DNA of 64,000 nt from contig OZ014414.1 in the NCBI GenBank assembly GCA_963965975.1, positions 2,207,501 through 2,271,500 of the forward strand, read 5' to 3'. Position numbers and translations under genes: made by a program. Numbering within the stretch: the stretch's first letter is position 1; each line of letters opens with the position of its first letter. Shown here piece by piece: positions 12,501-25,000 of this stretch. The notes beneath the pieces are model-generated. The model saw nothing but the letters and a program-made list of their open reading frames with translations. It searched no databases and was not told the origin of the DNA. This stretch comes from Xestospongia bergquistia (Eukaryota; Porifera; Demospongiae; Haplosclerida; Petrosiidae).

Positions 12501-14898
12501 AAGATTGTTGTAGTGATATAGCTGATATTGGTTGTCATGCTACACCTTCTTTCTCTCCTATACCTACTTCAACTAATATAGCTGGTAAGACAAATCAATA
12601 GTTCATGAAGTAGATAAGTTTTCATCAGAAAATAAAGTACAAAGAGCAGAAGCAGCGAATGTAAGAAACTTATTATTTATTATTCATAGTTCTGCAGTCA
12701 ATTATTGTGTATTACTATTATTTAATTTATGATAAGCACAAGTTAAATAATAAAAAACCCCGACTAAAATCATCAGTAAAGTTACTGATGCTTAGAAATT
12801 GTAATTCAATGTACTTTTGCATTACATATAATCTGAACAATGTTTTTTTCATCACAATTTTGATATAATTTTTTTTTAATAGTTCATGTATTAATTAATA
12901 ATAATATGCAATTATTGATGTGATAATCATACGAATTATATCATTTTATTACTATTCTTGTATAGACACGTCAATCAAACCTTCAAGTACACCCATTGTT
13001 GCTACTCCAGTAGACACTACAATCAAGCCTTCAAGTACACAAATAGTTGCTACTCCAATAGACACTACAATCAAACCTTCAAGTACACCAATTGTTGCTA
13101 CTCCAGTAGTCACTACAATCAAACCTTCAAGTACACCAATTGTTTCTACTCCAATAGACACTACAATCAAACCTTCAAGTACACCTATAGTTGCTACTCC
13201 AATAGACACTACAATCAAACCTTCAAGTACACCAAATGTATCTACTCCAGTAGACACGACAATCAAACCTTCAAGTACACCAATAGTTGCTACTCCAGTA
13301 GTCACTACAATCAAACCTTCAAGTACACCAAATGTTGCTACTCCAGTAGTCACTACAATCAAACCTTCAAGTACACCAATTGTTTCTACTCCAATAGACA
13401 CTACAATCAAACCTTCAAGTAAACCTATAGTTGCTACTCCAATAGACACTACAATCAAACCTTCAAGTACACCAAATGTTGCTACTCCAGTAGACACGAC
13501 AATCAAACCTTCAAGTACACCAATAGTTGCTACTCCAGTAGTCACTACAATCAAACCTTCAAGTACACCAAATGTTGCTACTCCAGTAGTCACTACAATC
13601 AAACCTTCAAGTACACCAATAGTTGCTACTCCAGTAGACACGACAATCAAACCTTCAAGTACACCTATAGTTGCTACTCCAGTAGTCACTACAATTAAAC
13701 CTTCAAGTACACCAATTGTTTCTACTCCAATAGACACTACAATCAAACCTTCAAATACACCAAATGATGCTACTCCAGTAGACACGACAATCAAACCTTC
13801 AAGTACACCAATAGTTGCTACTCCAGTAGTCACTACAATCAAACCTTCAAGTACACCAATAGTTGCTACTCCAGTAGACACGACAATCAAACCTTCAAGT
13901 ACACCAATTGTTACTACTCCAATAGACACTACAATCAAAGCTTCAAGTACACCGGTAGTTGCTACTTCAATAGACACTACAATCAAACCTTCAAGTACAC
14001 CAATTGTTTCTACTCCAATAGACACTGCAATCAAACTTTCAAGTACATCAAATGTTGTTATTAGTACTACTGTTGGCACAATAATCAAATCTTCACCTTT
14101 ACCAACTGTTACTCCAGGTAAATGAGCACCATAAATTAAGTGATACACATTAAAGTGCAAAAACATTGCTGCAGTTTCTATATATAGTGGTGTTAGTTTT
14201 TTTTTGTTATGCTGCCACAGTATAATAACTTACTAAATATTTAGAATAAGTTATAGGTCTTGCTTAGCTATAACACTTATTATATCAGTAGTCTTATGAC
14301 AACAGCAATTCTTTCTAGATGTATGTATTTACTGCTACAACTATTGGCAAAGAAGGTAAGTAAAATTTGCTTTGGCTTTAAAATGAAACCTTTTAATGAA
14401 ATTACAAAATTGAAATTGTAGATAATTGCATTTTGTATTTATAGTACTTATTTTGGAGCAAACACTTGTTTGGTCTTGCCTTTGCTTTTTTTGAAAGGTC
14501 TTTTTAAAGCTTTGTCTTTAATAGACATCCTTTAATGTAGAGCGCAACTTGCTATTACTTTACGTTTGCCAATATTCTGTCAAGTTTTGTAGCTGTAGAC
14601 ACTATAATTATCAGTTATAGCAGTTTAAAGTTCATTGCCAGCTAACACATAGAAATATACACACACAAATCAAGTATATACTGTAACCTTTACCAGCACA
14701 GTGAGCAGCAATGATGTTGTTCATATGTTTATTTTAGGTTCATGTCTGGCACTTAATCTCAACTATACTGGCTGTTGTGACTTGTCCCGGTCACCATCTT
14801 GTTCAAATAATGGATGCTATTGTGATCAAAGCTGTTACGATAACAACAATTGTTGTAGTGATATAGCTGATATTGGTTGTGAGTCTATTCTCAACTGA
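6431..14898 (+). CDS. secreted subtilisin-like serine peptidase (S8) with three somatomedin-B domains, copy 1
   Basis: Nine exons by splice-site reading: 6431-6709, 7540-7702, 7757-8518, 10619-10726, 10774-10965, 12240-12332, 12393-12584, 12966-14117, 14738-14898. They sum to 3102 nt, an in-frame 1033-aa protein. Exon 1 gives a signal peptide (hydrophobic VLILVLLCSVVV) and most of an I9-type inhibitory propeptide. Exons 2-3 give the proteinase-K-like S8 domain with Asp146 (ILDTG, codon split across the intron), His185 (EHGT), oxyanion Asn277 (AAAGN) and Ser342 (SGTS). From residue about 400 on, all exons are symmetric phase 1-1: Thr/Pro linkers alternate with SMB modules (CYCD..CHKW.DCCSDI) at about 438-501, 533-596 and 981-1033. 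A 384-codon 16-aa-repeat stalk lies between SMB2 and SMB3. SMB domains usually mediate protein binding at the cell surface or matrix. HGTY and GTSIA replace the commoner HGTH and GTSMA, but the catalytic residues are intact. The start is the ATG at 6431, aligned with copy 2. Confidence 0.85.
6966..7003. repeat. 38-bp perfect palindrome in intron 1 of peptidase copy 1
   Basis: The two 19-bp arms are exact reverse complements meeting at the centre of GTTTAAAC, with no loop. The left arm contains ATCAAGTTAGCAGG and the right arm CCTGCTAACTTGAT. The intron of copy 2 does not carry it. It could form a cruciform or RNA hairpin; no transposon end is evident. Confidence 0.9.
7352..7399 (+). repeat. 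(GT)n microsatellite in intron 1
   Basis: About 24 uninterrupted GT dinucleotides. Shorter GT and AT tracts lie near 6785-6850 in the same intron, and a (CA)n tract sits at the matching place in copy 2 (about 19350-19372), so the tract predates the duplication. Confidence 0.95.
9466..9502. repeat. (AT)n microsatellite
   Basis: Uninterrupted TA/AT dinucleotides inside intron 3 of the first peptidase gene. Confidence 0.95.
9640..9821 (+). repeat. four diverged tandem units of about 46-60 bp
   Basis: Units share CTTCATATTTCCTCTATTAG, AAGTTGTTAGCAAGTGTC and AAAT, and start near 9642, 9688, 9734 and 9778. Each unit carries a pyrimidine-rich stretch followed by an AG. A single similar block (near 22680-22720) sits in the matching intron of copy 2, suggesting the amplification happened in copy 1 only. 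Confidence 0.75.
12966..14117 (+). repeat. 48-bp tandem repeat exon encoding a 16-aa Thr/Pro/Ser stalk
   Basis: One 1152-nt phase 1-1 exon made of 22 regular 16-residue units (consensus TTIKPSSTPIVATPVD) plus two degenerate units at the 3' end. Units fall into subtypes (start D or V; IV or NV; ATP or STP; end V or I), and the order of subtypes in units 4-8 recurs in units 9-13, a 240-bp higher-order repeat. Density of Ser, Thr and Pro suggests an extended, probably O-glycosylated stalk between SMB2 and SMB3. The array is free of stops over long stretches in other frames and on the other strand only because its 48-nt period is a multiple of three. Confidence 0.9.
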
Positions 14899-15861
14899 TA
14901 AACATACTAAGACAAAAAAATACAAATCAGTAGCTTGTTCAATATTTTAGGGAATAGTTCTTCATTGTTGATAATGTAAATTTTATTTGTTATATTAAAT
15001 TAAAGATACTCTGATTAAAGATAACATCTGAGTGATTGGCCCCTGAAATTTATCTACTGTGATGTTAAATAAGTTGGGATTGTATTTGGAACTTCTATAG
15101 TTAGATGTATAATTGACTGTAATATATATCATTGTACAAATTAACTCAGTACTTACAGAGATAGATAAAATAAGAGAAAATGGACTTGTATATTAAAACT
15201 CGAATAGATGCACATTTCTCTACAATAAACTTGATAGTTTGTCTATTAACATTATATAAGTTATTATGACAATTAGAGCACTGTATATATGTACTATCAT
15301 CTCTAATTTCTAACTGTTTTTTTGAAAGTATCGAGGGATAATAGATTCAATACTGCTTTGCTTAATGATAATTAATCACAAATCTTAGTTCTTAGTTTAC
15401 AAAGAGTGGTCTTTGTAGTTATTATAAATACTTATTATTGATACATTTACATATAATACAGTAGAAACGAGGGTTATATTATGACATAGTTAACATATAT
15501 TAAGGAGGTATATATATGAGGACATAGTTGACAGGAGAGCCACAGTAGGATGTAGTAAACTACATCAGGGGCTACTTAGGACACAATCAATGTCTGTATA
15601 GTTGATATAGTAACGTAATGTTACTGCAAAGTATCGAGGGATAATAGATTGAATACTGCAACCATTTTTAGGACCATCGCCTTCCATATTATACGACTGT
15701 AAATATTAATATGCTGACCTCGGAACCTCCCATTGGCCTTCCATAGAATCCAACATAAAGACAGGACAGAGGGGTTAATGTCTGCTTACTAAAGACTTCA
15801 GTTATTAGCTCTCAGATTGTTCTGATCATTCTTCGCCTTATATCAGTTATTCCAGGCTAAA
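14899..15861. other. intergenic region with a 275-bp dispersed repeat
   Basis: No coding exon is seen apart from the repeat listed separately. The last about 80 bases before 15862 (ATGTCTGCTTACTAA, TTATTAGCTCTCAGATTGTT, CCAGGCTAAA) are conserved before the second small-peptide gene at 28160-28250, so they are likely its promoter and 5' untranslated region. Confidence 0.5.
15355..15629 (+). repeat. 275-bp dispersed repeat, copy 1, flanked by 32-bp direct repeats
   Basis: Nearly identical to 17361-17635 and of equal length: starts GCTTTGCTTAATGATAATTA and ends GTAATGTTACTGCAA. Here the block is bracketed by AAAGTATCGAGGG..ATACTGC at 15325-15356 and 15628-15659 (one mismatch by eye), which the other copy lacks. 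No coding potential. Confidence 0.9.
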
Positions 15862-16268
15862 ATGAGAACATTCCAAGTTATTTTGATAATATTCATTACT
15901 GTCATTTCATTAGTCATTGGAGATGATGGAGGAGATACAGATGATGTAATAGGTATGTTTTGTTTTATCTATCATTGAAACTGTATAATAATAATGTGGA
16001 TACAATAATTCTACAACTAAAATTAATATCGTTAAGTCATGGGAAAGGTACTGGTAGATTTAAATTCTACATATAGATACCAACTGTGATTAGTTTTGGT
16101 TTGTAACTCGATTTAACTTGAAAATAGAAATTTTGGTTATTTTTTTACTTGTTTCCCACAGATAATGGTGAAGTGATTGCATGAAGTTTTGTTCTGTTTT
16201 TAATTGGAGTGTCTGTGTGGATATGTATATGTTGTTATTGCATATGTCGTGAACGTAATCAGAATTGA
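15862..16268 (+). pseudogene. small Cys-rich membrane peptide, copy 1, interrupted by an in-frame TGA
   Basis: Exon 1 (15862-15952) encodes a signal peptide (VILIIFITVISLVIG) and an acidic GDDGGDTDD segment. Exon 2 starts at 16162 after the acceptor TTTCCCACAG. Both splice sites and their phase match the intact paralogue at 28251-28654. Eight codons into exon 2 (counting the split one) there is a TGA (16182-16184); beyond it the same frame stays open for 27 codons to the paralogous end, with a hydrophobic helix followed by a CICCYCIC segment. A single lesion in an otherwise well-kept gene suggests recent inactivation. A sequencing error is possible. Read-through cannot be excluded but nothing supports it. 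Confidence 0.7.
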
Positions 16269-19052
16269 CTAAATTAAATAAATTATAATTAAATAAAAGC
16301 TTGAATTTAATGGAAAGCAATGGAGAGAATATTGAGCTTCTCTCATGATCATTGTAATAATGTCATGCAAAATCCATTTAATGATTATTTTTTTACAATA
16401 TCATTGTGTTATTAAGATCCTACATTATTTGTTTATTCTATGAAACTTTTGCTGTGACATTAGTGTTGTCATACTGATGTGACCACAAATTTGATGCCAC
16501 ACTATATAATATATGTGCCAGATTTTACATGCTAAAATAAAATTACAGAGACAACTCTCAGCTAAACAAAGTTAGATTTTATACATTTTAGAGGCTTGAC
16601 ATTGAGTAATGATGAACTGGTTTCTTTATTTTTCTTTCATTAAAGCATAGAACTGTTTAGTAAAAACTAACTGTCACAGTAACCTATAACAACCAAGGCA
16701 CCTTTTCTTTGTGAGCTTTTTCTATAATTAAAAGCAGTACAAAGAGAATATATGTATAAAATTGATAGGCAGTAGAAAGACAATATATATAGTGTTCTCT
16801 TGTAACTTAAATAAAAGTAATTGACAGTCCTTGTGTAATCTGTTAATTCTAATAACACTGACCATTCCTCTCCTACAATCTGGTAAAAACTTTCGGAATT
16901 ATTTTGTTGATCATTACAACCCTAACATGACAGCATTTACCCTTAGATAAAGACTTTTAGCAATTATTTACATAATATGTTTTAATCACTTTAATATGTT
17001 CTTTTTAGTTGCTAAAAATTTTATTACTTTTAATAATACAACTGTTATCATCCTAAATTAACATAATAAATGCTTTTCAGTCTCTACTATTATCTTTTAC
17101 AAGCCAGTATATGTCCAGTAAAAAAATTGTCATGAATTGTATGCTATAGTATAGATGTGGCAGAAATGATTATAAGAAGCCAGATACACTATATAATTAA
17201 AGCTAATAATATTCTTTTTTCTTTTTATTATTATTCTATCACACAGAACTCATTGCTTACAGTGAAAACCATGGAGAATCGAGTCTTGAGTTGTTGATAT
17301 CAGATTAAGATGGATGGGCGGGGTGACTTGACTTGACTAAGCTAAGTTGAAGCAATGTATGCTTTGCTTAATGATAATTAATCACCAATCTTAGTTCTTA
17401 GTTTACAAAGAGTGGTCTTTGTAGTTATTATAAGTACTTATTATTGATACATTTACATATAATACAGTAGAAACGAGGGTTATATTATGACATAGTTAAC
17501 ATATATTGACGAGGTATATATATGAGGCCATAGTTGACAGGAGAGCTATAGTAGGATGTAGTAAACTACATCAGGGGCTATTTAGGACACAATCAATGTC
17601 TGTATAGTTGATACAGTAACGTAATGTTACTGCAATATATTGTACGATATCGGGTTTTAGTAAAAAGTCTATGAAATATTGAAAAGCACTAAAGTACAAA
17701 TCCAGTTTTTACAGATTATCCATTGTTTTAACTTACAAAGTAATTCCTGAATAAAAAAAGTTACTCTAGCTAGAAAAGCTCCATCATAAAAACACATTAG
17801 ACAGCATCAATAATAATGATTTTATCAATAGGTTGATTGTCTTGTAGAAGTTTTGTTTAATAATGATAATTAGGGTTTTATATCATTGAATGATTTCAGT
17901 GGACTAAGGTATTGCAAATTATTGTCCACTTTGTGGAATTTTTGACTCTTATTTTAAATAATTTAAAAAAGAACTAGATATAAAATTACCTCATAGACAG
18001 TGATGGTTAAAAAAGAATCATTTACAATAACATTAAGTACAATACTGTACAATAATACTGTGACATCTAATGATAATTCAAAAGTCTCATGGTATGGTAC
18101 AATTCTTTTATTGTTTGCATAATTTTGTCTATATTGATCTCCTTTAGTTTTTATTATAATTATTCGATTAAAACTTTTATTAGTTGCATGTAATATATAA
18201 CAATTAAATACATAATTACTTTTTAAACTAAGGGGACAAATCACAAACTCTTGTACTACTAGTTCACCATTATTTCATGGCTTTTTCATAATTGATCCAA
18301 GATTACAGGATTAGAATTAGCTTCAAGCATTTTTTAGGTAGCTTCTTCATATTACAATTAAAAGATTCTGTCTCATACACAGTTTTCTATCATTACGATG
18401 ATGTTGTCATTTTCCTTTGTTTTAGGTTGGTTAGTTTATCAAATCACTATTGGAACAGCAATATTTTATTAAAATCACAACAAAATAGTAATAAGTTTAT
18501 AAATATTTTATTTATTTGTAATATACATCTTCTCAACCAGAGGTGCAAATTTTGTTTAGTAAATTCTGCTAATTGTCAGATGACCAAACTTAAAAAAGAA
18601 AAAGAGCCAGTGTTTTATGTACTGTTATATACAGTCTTATACAAGAATGAAATTAGTCTGTAATTCTCAAATTTTTAGTAATGTACATTTTAAAAAATCA
18701 ATGCACTATTTCATGCTTTCATTATTAGTAGTACATTGAAGGATATATAATTAACTATTATACATATCACAAACTTATCAAATACAACAAAATTAATAGT
18801 CACAACCTGCATATGCATTATTAACAACTGTATGCATGGACATAATAACAATATTACTTCAATCCTGAATTTTTACAAAGTTAATAACGATTGTATATAC
18901 TGTTTAATTTAACCTTGCTTATATATGGCAATATTACACAATTTATTGAACACTATTAACTTTTATTGCATAATCGTGTCGTATTTGGAGGTGTGGTCCA
19001 TGGGGATATCTATAGAGGAAACCAATTACCCAAACTAGCACTGTGTATTAAG
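16269..19052. other. intergenic region between the two duplicated units
   Basis: No convincing exon. About 16640-17300 can be matched by eye to 28990-29690 (blocks AAGCAGTACAAAGA, TCCTACAATC, ACAAGCC.GTATATGT, GAAAACCAT.GAGAATC), so it is the downstream part of unit 1. The 275-bp repeat copy 2 lies at 17361-17635. The stretch 18880-19052 matches the 5' flank of peptidase copy 1. Confidence 0.5.
17361..17635 (+). repeat. 275-bp dispersed repeat, copy 2
   Basis: Same orientation and length as 15355-15629, with only scattered substitutions. Flanks differ and no target duplication is obvious. Non-coding. Confidence 0.9.
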
Positions 19053-22000
19053 ATGCTCAATATGCAATTACGTACGAGACACGCTCAGGCTGTGATATTA
19101 ATTCTTCTCTTTTCAGTTGTCGTACAGACACGTCGAGTTATTCGTGCTGCTCCTGGAATACCGACAACAGGTCAGTATATGGTTGTCCTGGCAAATGATA
19201 CTAGTCATGAGAGATTTGAAGCTATTGCTGAAGAAGTTCAAAGTAACTCCTTGAGTTCCAAAATCCAAAAAATAGAGGGCCCATTCACTAAAATGATTGT
19301 TGCAAAGTTTTCAATAGATGAGGCACATATGGTGAGCTTTAAAACACACGCACACACACACACACACACACATATAAAGATGTAAATAAATAAATTTAAA
19401 TAGCAGTTTGTGATTTTAGCACACTAGTTTGTTATTTGAGATTCTTGTCATTTATTAGTATGTAAAAAGTGTATCTACAATGCACATACACACATATCTC
19501 ATATTACTAGTTCATTAGTTGTAATTGTCTAGACTAATTGATTTAAACACTCCACAAATAATGATCCAAATGACTGATTCTAGTTACATTTGATTCCATA
19601 TATGGCAATTTACTAGAAATCTAGTTAATGAATGGTAGTACATTAAGTGCACAAACATTACATCTGATCTTATTTGAAAGTACATACATAAAACTAGTTT
19701 TAGTGTGTCACAAGTCTATACACACACATCTCTAACAAATCTATACATGTCTTCCAAAAGTCAGTAAATCTACTCAATAACCTGATAATATACAATGTCT
19801 TATATTCAGTTATAATGAAGTCTGACAGTCATAACAAATTCATATGTTAAAAGTGACATATAACTTTTAGCAGTGATACATATATATGTGTGTGTGTCTG
19901 TGTCTCTATGTATATTCTCTGATATAGAGTTAATATTATATACTTTTTCGTGAAATTCATAGCTCCAGTAACCTTTTACTATCACTGCAAAAAGCAGTAC
20001 ATACTGTTAAGCAATTGATTTCTCAATTGAAAACTCTTGTCCTAGCAGGTTTATATAATACTTTAAAATGATCGAACCAAATAGGTAGTCAGGACATCTG
20101 TATGAACCAAGCAATTTGCCATCTTAAAAAAAGAAAAAATCCAATTATGGTTAGATGTTATATAGAACAAACAGTTCAATTAAAATTGTATGGACTATGA
20201 ATCTCATTAAATTATATACTAATTTCATATTATGTAACTATTATTCAGATAAAAGATCTTGACAATGTTGAGTTTATTGAAGAGGAGACATTTGCTGAAG
20301 CTTCACTTTCATGGGCACTGGATCGTATTGATCAAGTCAGTCCAGTATTAGATGGTATATTTGAACCTGAAGGAGATGGACAAGGTGTTGACATTTACAT
20401 TTTAGATACAGGTAGAGTACTTTAAATGTGTGCTAGTATGTCCTATATTATGTAGGTATTAATTATAATCACTCTGAATTTGATGGTAACAGAGCCTTAT
20501 ATACTGGATATGACCCAGTTGACAATCACTATAACACTACTCAAAGAGGTAGAGATTGTGATGGACATGGAACTCATGTAGCAAGTCTCACTTGTGGAAA
20601 ACATTATGGAGTTGCCAAAAAAGCTAACTGTTATAGTGTTCGGGTGTTAGATTGTTTTAGTTCAGCACCATTGAGTGTTGTTATAGATGGATTAAATTCT
20701 GCTGCTAAACATATCACATGTAAGAATCCTCGTCGTCCAGCTATCATCTCAATGTCATTGGGTAGTCCTTATTCTCCTTCACTTAACAATTTGACAATCA
20801 ACATTGTTTCAATGGATATACCAATTGTTGCAGCTGCTGGCAATGACCGTAATGATGCATGTAATTATAGTCCAGCTAGTGCACCAGGAGTTATTACTGT
20901 TGCTGGGTCTGCTCAACAAGATCATATTTATTATGACACAAATGGTGGCTCTTGTGTCGATATTTTTGCTCCTGGCTCTGATGTGACAGGAGCAAATTAT
21001 AGCTGTAATACATGTACAATGCCTCTATCAGGAACATCTATGGCTACTTCTATAGTTAGCGGTACAATAGCATTGTACTTGAAGAAACAGCCACTACTGT
21101 CTCCATCTCAGATTAAGCAAAAACTAGAGGAAGATTGTTTAAAAAATGTGCTAAACTTTAAAGATCTAAACCCCAATTTACACAACACATCCTCCAACTG
21201 TCTATTACACATCAACAGTAAGTTTCTCTAAGTATTATAAAATCATAAAATATTCAAAATTATATGCATGTATCTTCAATGACATTTTTTGCATTGCATA
21301 CTGTGTGTGCCATACAGTCTTTAGGGCCATGTGGTACATTTTATATAGTTGTGCAGTTTACATTATTTTATTCTATTGTTTGACATGACTTACATGACCA
21401 ACTATTAAGCAACAAATATTGACTGCCAATACACTCGTTAACTAATGATTTAAGTTATTACTTCCTCAACATGACATGACGTGAATGACAGTATTTCAAA
21501 ATGCTTTCAAATTCTCACATTCTATTAATGCAACTTCTACCAATTCTATCATTTTGTACCTATAATCTTTTATGCGCATATTTATAGTATCATATTAATT
21601 TATAAATACCTTACAAGTGAATAAATTGCTTGACTATACATATATTACATTTGAAAATGTTAAAATAATTTTAAAATGGAGTACGTACGGCAATATATAT
21701 GATAATGTAAATGTAATAGCTATGTAATGTGAATAATGCTTTCTTTACACAAGATTCAACTTTGTCTCTACTATATGGATGATTTATTATACTCCCACTC
21801 ATTTGTAATGTTGTCTTGATGTCAGCCATCTCCTTATAATTTTAGATTTTTTATGAATTATTCTGTAAACCTTTTATCAATTTTTCACTTTTTAAAGAAA
21901 AGGTTTAATATCAGCAAAAAATTAATTTTATTTATGTCCCAATGTAACAAAGATTTTCAATCACATGTATGTGTTTTTCTGTAATATAGTTTAGTGATAG

Positions 22001-25000
22001 AATTGGTTTTTGTGTGTGTGTGTGTGTTCATTTATCAGCTCATATTTGTAGTATCAGCTAAAATATCATAAACTTATATGTTAGGTAGTGACCCCAAGAT
22101 GCCTAGAATAGAACTTGTCTTTTAGTTTCTTATTTATTAACCTCTCTACAACAACAGAAGTAAGAACATATACTTTCAGACATAACAGGATTTATCTGAG
22201 CTTTCCCCATTATTGTTGGCCCCAAGAAAACTTTTCAGGTCTTCACTTGTATATTTTGAACACATGCTGTAAATTTACAAATTAAGCTAATCTCAAGTTG
22301 TAATCATTTTGTTATAGATGTGTGATATTAGCTTGTAAAGCAATTTTTGTAAGTGCTATTATTAAAAGTCATGTATTGACTTTATTAACAAAATGATAGC
22401 CATTATGTATAATATGTGACTCATTACGAGAACGAAATAATTTTGTGGATGTTTGTCCTGAGTAATAATAATGATGCCTACTTTGTATGCTGTATATCAT
22501 GCATAATATGATACTGGTTCATTACTTATACTGATTAATACTTGACAGTATGTAGTTAATAATCAGAACTATTAAATTCCGTTTAAGACCTCATTCGATA
22601 GACAAAGGAATTTTTGACAGATGTATCATATTTCTAGGTGTAACAGCTGTTACTAGTTTGTATTGTTATGATACAGTCCTTTATACTTCCTTTTTTAGAA
22701 GTCATTAGTAAGACACAAGTCTACAGTAAGTATTGTATCAAAGCAATAGAGTGACAAGCAATTTACTTTACATGATATTTTGTATTATATAAGGATCTTT
22801 ACAAGGGGTTATATCAAAGAGGTAGAGAGAATCCAGAAGTAAACTTTCATATGTTATTTCCTTTCAATAATACTTTTAGTTGTTACAAAATAATGATTAT
22901 GATTGTTAAAAACAGTAGAAGCTCGAATGAAAAAAAATCTGGTGTTTTATGCTTTGAAATAATTATCATTAGTAATACCACTGAATAGCACCATACTGTA
23001 GTTCGTAGAACATTTGCTGCAGATGTAGCTAAATGATGTTAGTTTGCAATTGCCATGCTATCACTGCATGGTAATTTACTAAACAAGATATGATCAGAAG
23101 TCATTTTCAACAGAAAAAACCTAGTTGAATAACAGGCAATACATTATACAGGTTAAAATAATAGTATTACCTCTATGAGTGATCAAAATCTATTTTTTTA
23201 CTTAATCTTGTTTTTGCTCTTGTGCTGTTCCAATGTATGTCAATTTTGATAATGACCTACAAAATAATGGTTTTATTCATTAGCTGTGTAACCCCTAGGC
23301 AAAAGACTTGACAATTAACCTTATAATAATTATGAGTATAAAATAATATAAATAAAAATTATAAAAACTAAAAAGTACTCAATTATAGACAATTTAAGCA
23401 ATCATATATGAACAAAAGATACAAACTTCTACATAAAATATAATTCATAATCAATATGTGTAAATAAGAGGAAGATGTTCCAATAATATAATATCATAGT
23501 AATGTGTTCACTTATCATGTTTTCATTATCTCTTTATAAAATAATACTGGAAATCCAGAGCCATCAAACTGTAGTCTACTATTCCCAAGAACATCCCTTG
23601 ATTGTTATAACTCACAATGTTAGTATTATTGCTTTAATAAGTGTAATTTACTACTTGTTAATCACTATGTCATGATAGTGTTACATGTTGTTGTACTATT
23701 AGTCTTTTATTGGTACTTCAAAGTAACTTAACATTACTGAGCCATAGTGAGTATATAGCTTTAGCTTTATCAGCATATAAACCATCATAGTGCTAGGGCT
23801 AAGGAAATCTCATTGTTAGTTTTATGAAATTTCATTTTATTTATCACTTTTATTATCACATACAAATATACAGTTAAATAATTATTGGGCTGTCTGACAT
23901 GCTGCATGACCAGCTCTAAAATGAATATAATTTAATATAATTTACTTCCTTATTTGCACATGAACTGTATTATATAAATTTCACTTGAACTACGAAAGTA
24001 TTATTTAAAAATACTGATGTACCAAATTCTTGTATAAAATAAAAATCTATTTCTTAATTTAAATGTTCTTTTCCATTGCACTTTATCCAAGCAATGTTTC
24101 TTCAAGTTAATCTTTAAGATCATATCTTGAAACACTCACATTGCAGTCTAGTCAATAATTCTGATGTAGAAGTTTTTGGTAATAGTACTTGCATTAAGGT
24201 AGTAATAATATGCTATTACTGATGTGATAGTGATGCCTTTATATCATTTTATTATATTCTTATTGTTGCTACTCCAATAGATACAACAATCCAACCTTCC
24301 ACTACACCAATTGTTGCACCACCTGGTAAATGAGTGCTACAAAGTAAATCATTTTGTTTATTGTTTATTATTTTAGGTTCATGTCTGGCACTTAATCTTG
24401 GTTATTCTGGATGTTGTGATTGGTCAATGTCACCTGTATGTTCCCATAAAGAATGCTATTGTGATGAATACTGTCACAAATGGAAAGATTGTTGTAGTGA
24501 TATATCTAATATTAGTTGCTATCCGATACCTACTTCAACTGCTATACTTAGTAAGACAAATCTACAATTCATACAATACATCGGTGTTCACTAAAAAATG
24601 AAATACAATGGGCACAAGTACAATGATTTTTGAATCTAATTAATTTTCATAGTGGTGTGGTCAATTATTATTATTATTATTTATAAGCATACCTACACAA
24701 GCAAAGTGTGTGCCTAAAAAAAAGAAACACTGGCCATTTCATCAAATAGCAAAGGGTATATAAGTACTTCATACTGATCACTTTTAAATGAGAACATTAC
24801 AAATAGTGACATGTCTTAATTACATAATTTAAAATTTCTCTAATCATTTACAAAATGTGTTTATACAATGTAGTGTAAACAGATGTATAATTTCTTAGTG
24901 AAGTTAATAGTTCATTAAATTTGAATGCCATTACAAAAATTAACTTATTGAATGTTTAAATAGAACTATGTAAGAGCATAACTATATAAAAAATTTAAAA

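Noticed and set aside
12958..13422. 154-aa frame in another plus frame of the repeat array
   Set aside because: Same artefact; the phase 1-1 exon model and flanking SMB exons fix the true frame.
12952..14166. 404-aa open frame on the minus strand
   Set aside because: It is antisense to the 48-bp repeat exon. The period is a multiple of three, so one stop-free unit gives a long open frame. Its translation is a monotonous VLEGLIVVSTGVAT repeat with no start context.
16182..16184. selenocysteine or programmed read-through at the TGA
   Set aside because: The intact paralogue has no cysteine or TGA at this place (Val), and no SECIS-like element was evident; a pseudogene or sequence error is simpler.
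20804..20986. 60-aa frame inside peptidase copy 2
   Set aside because: Shadow frame of the catalytic exon.
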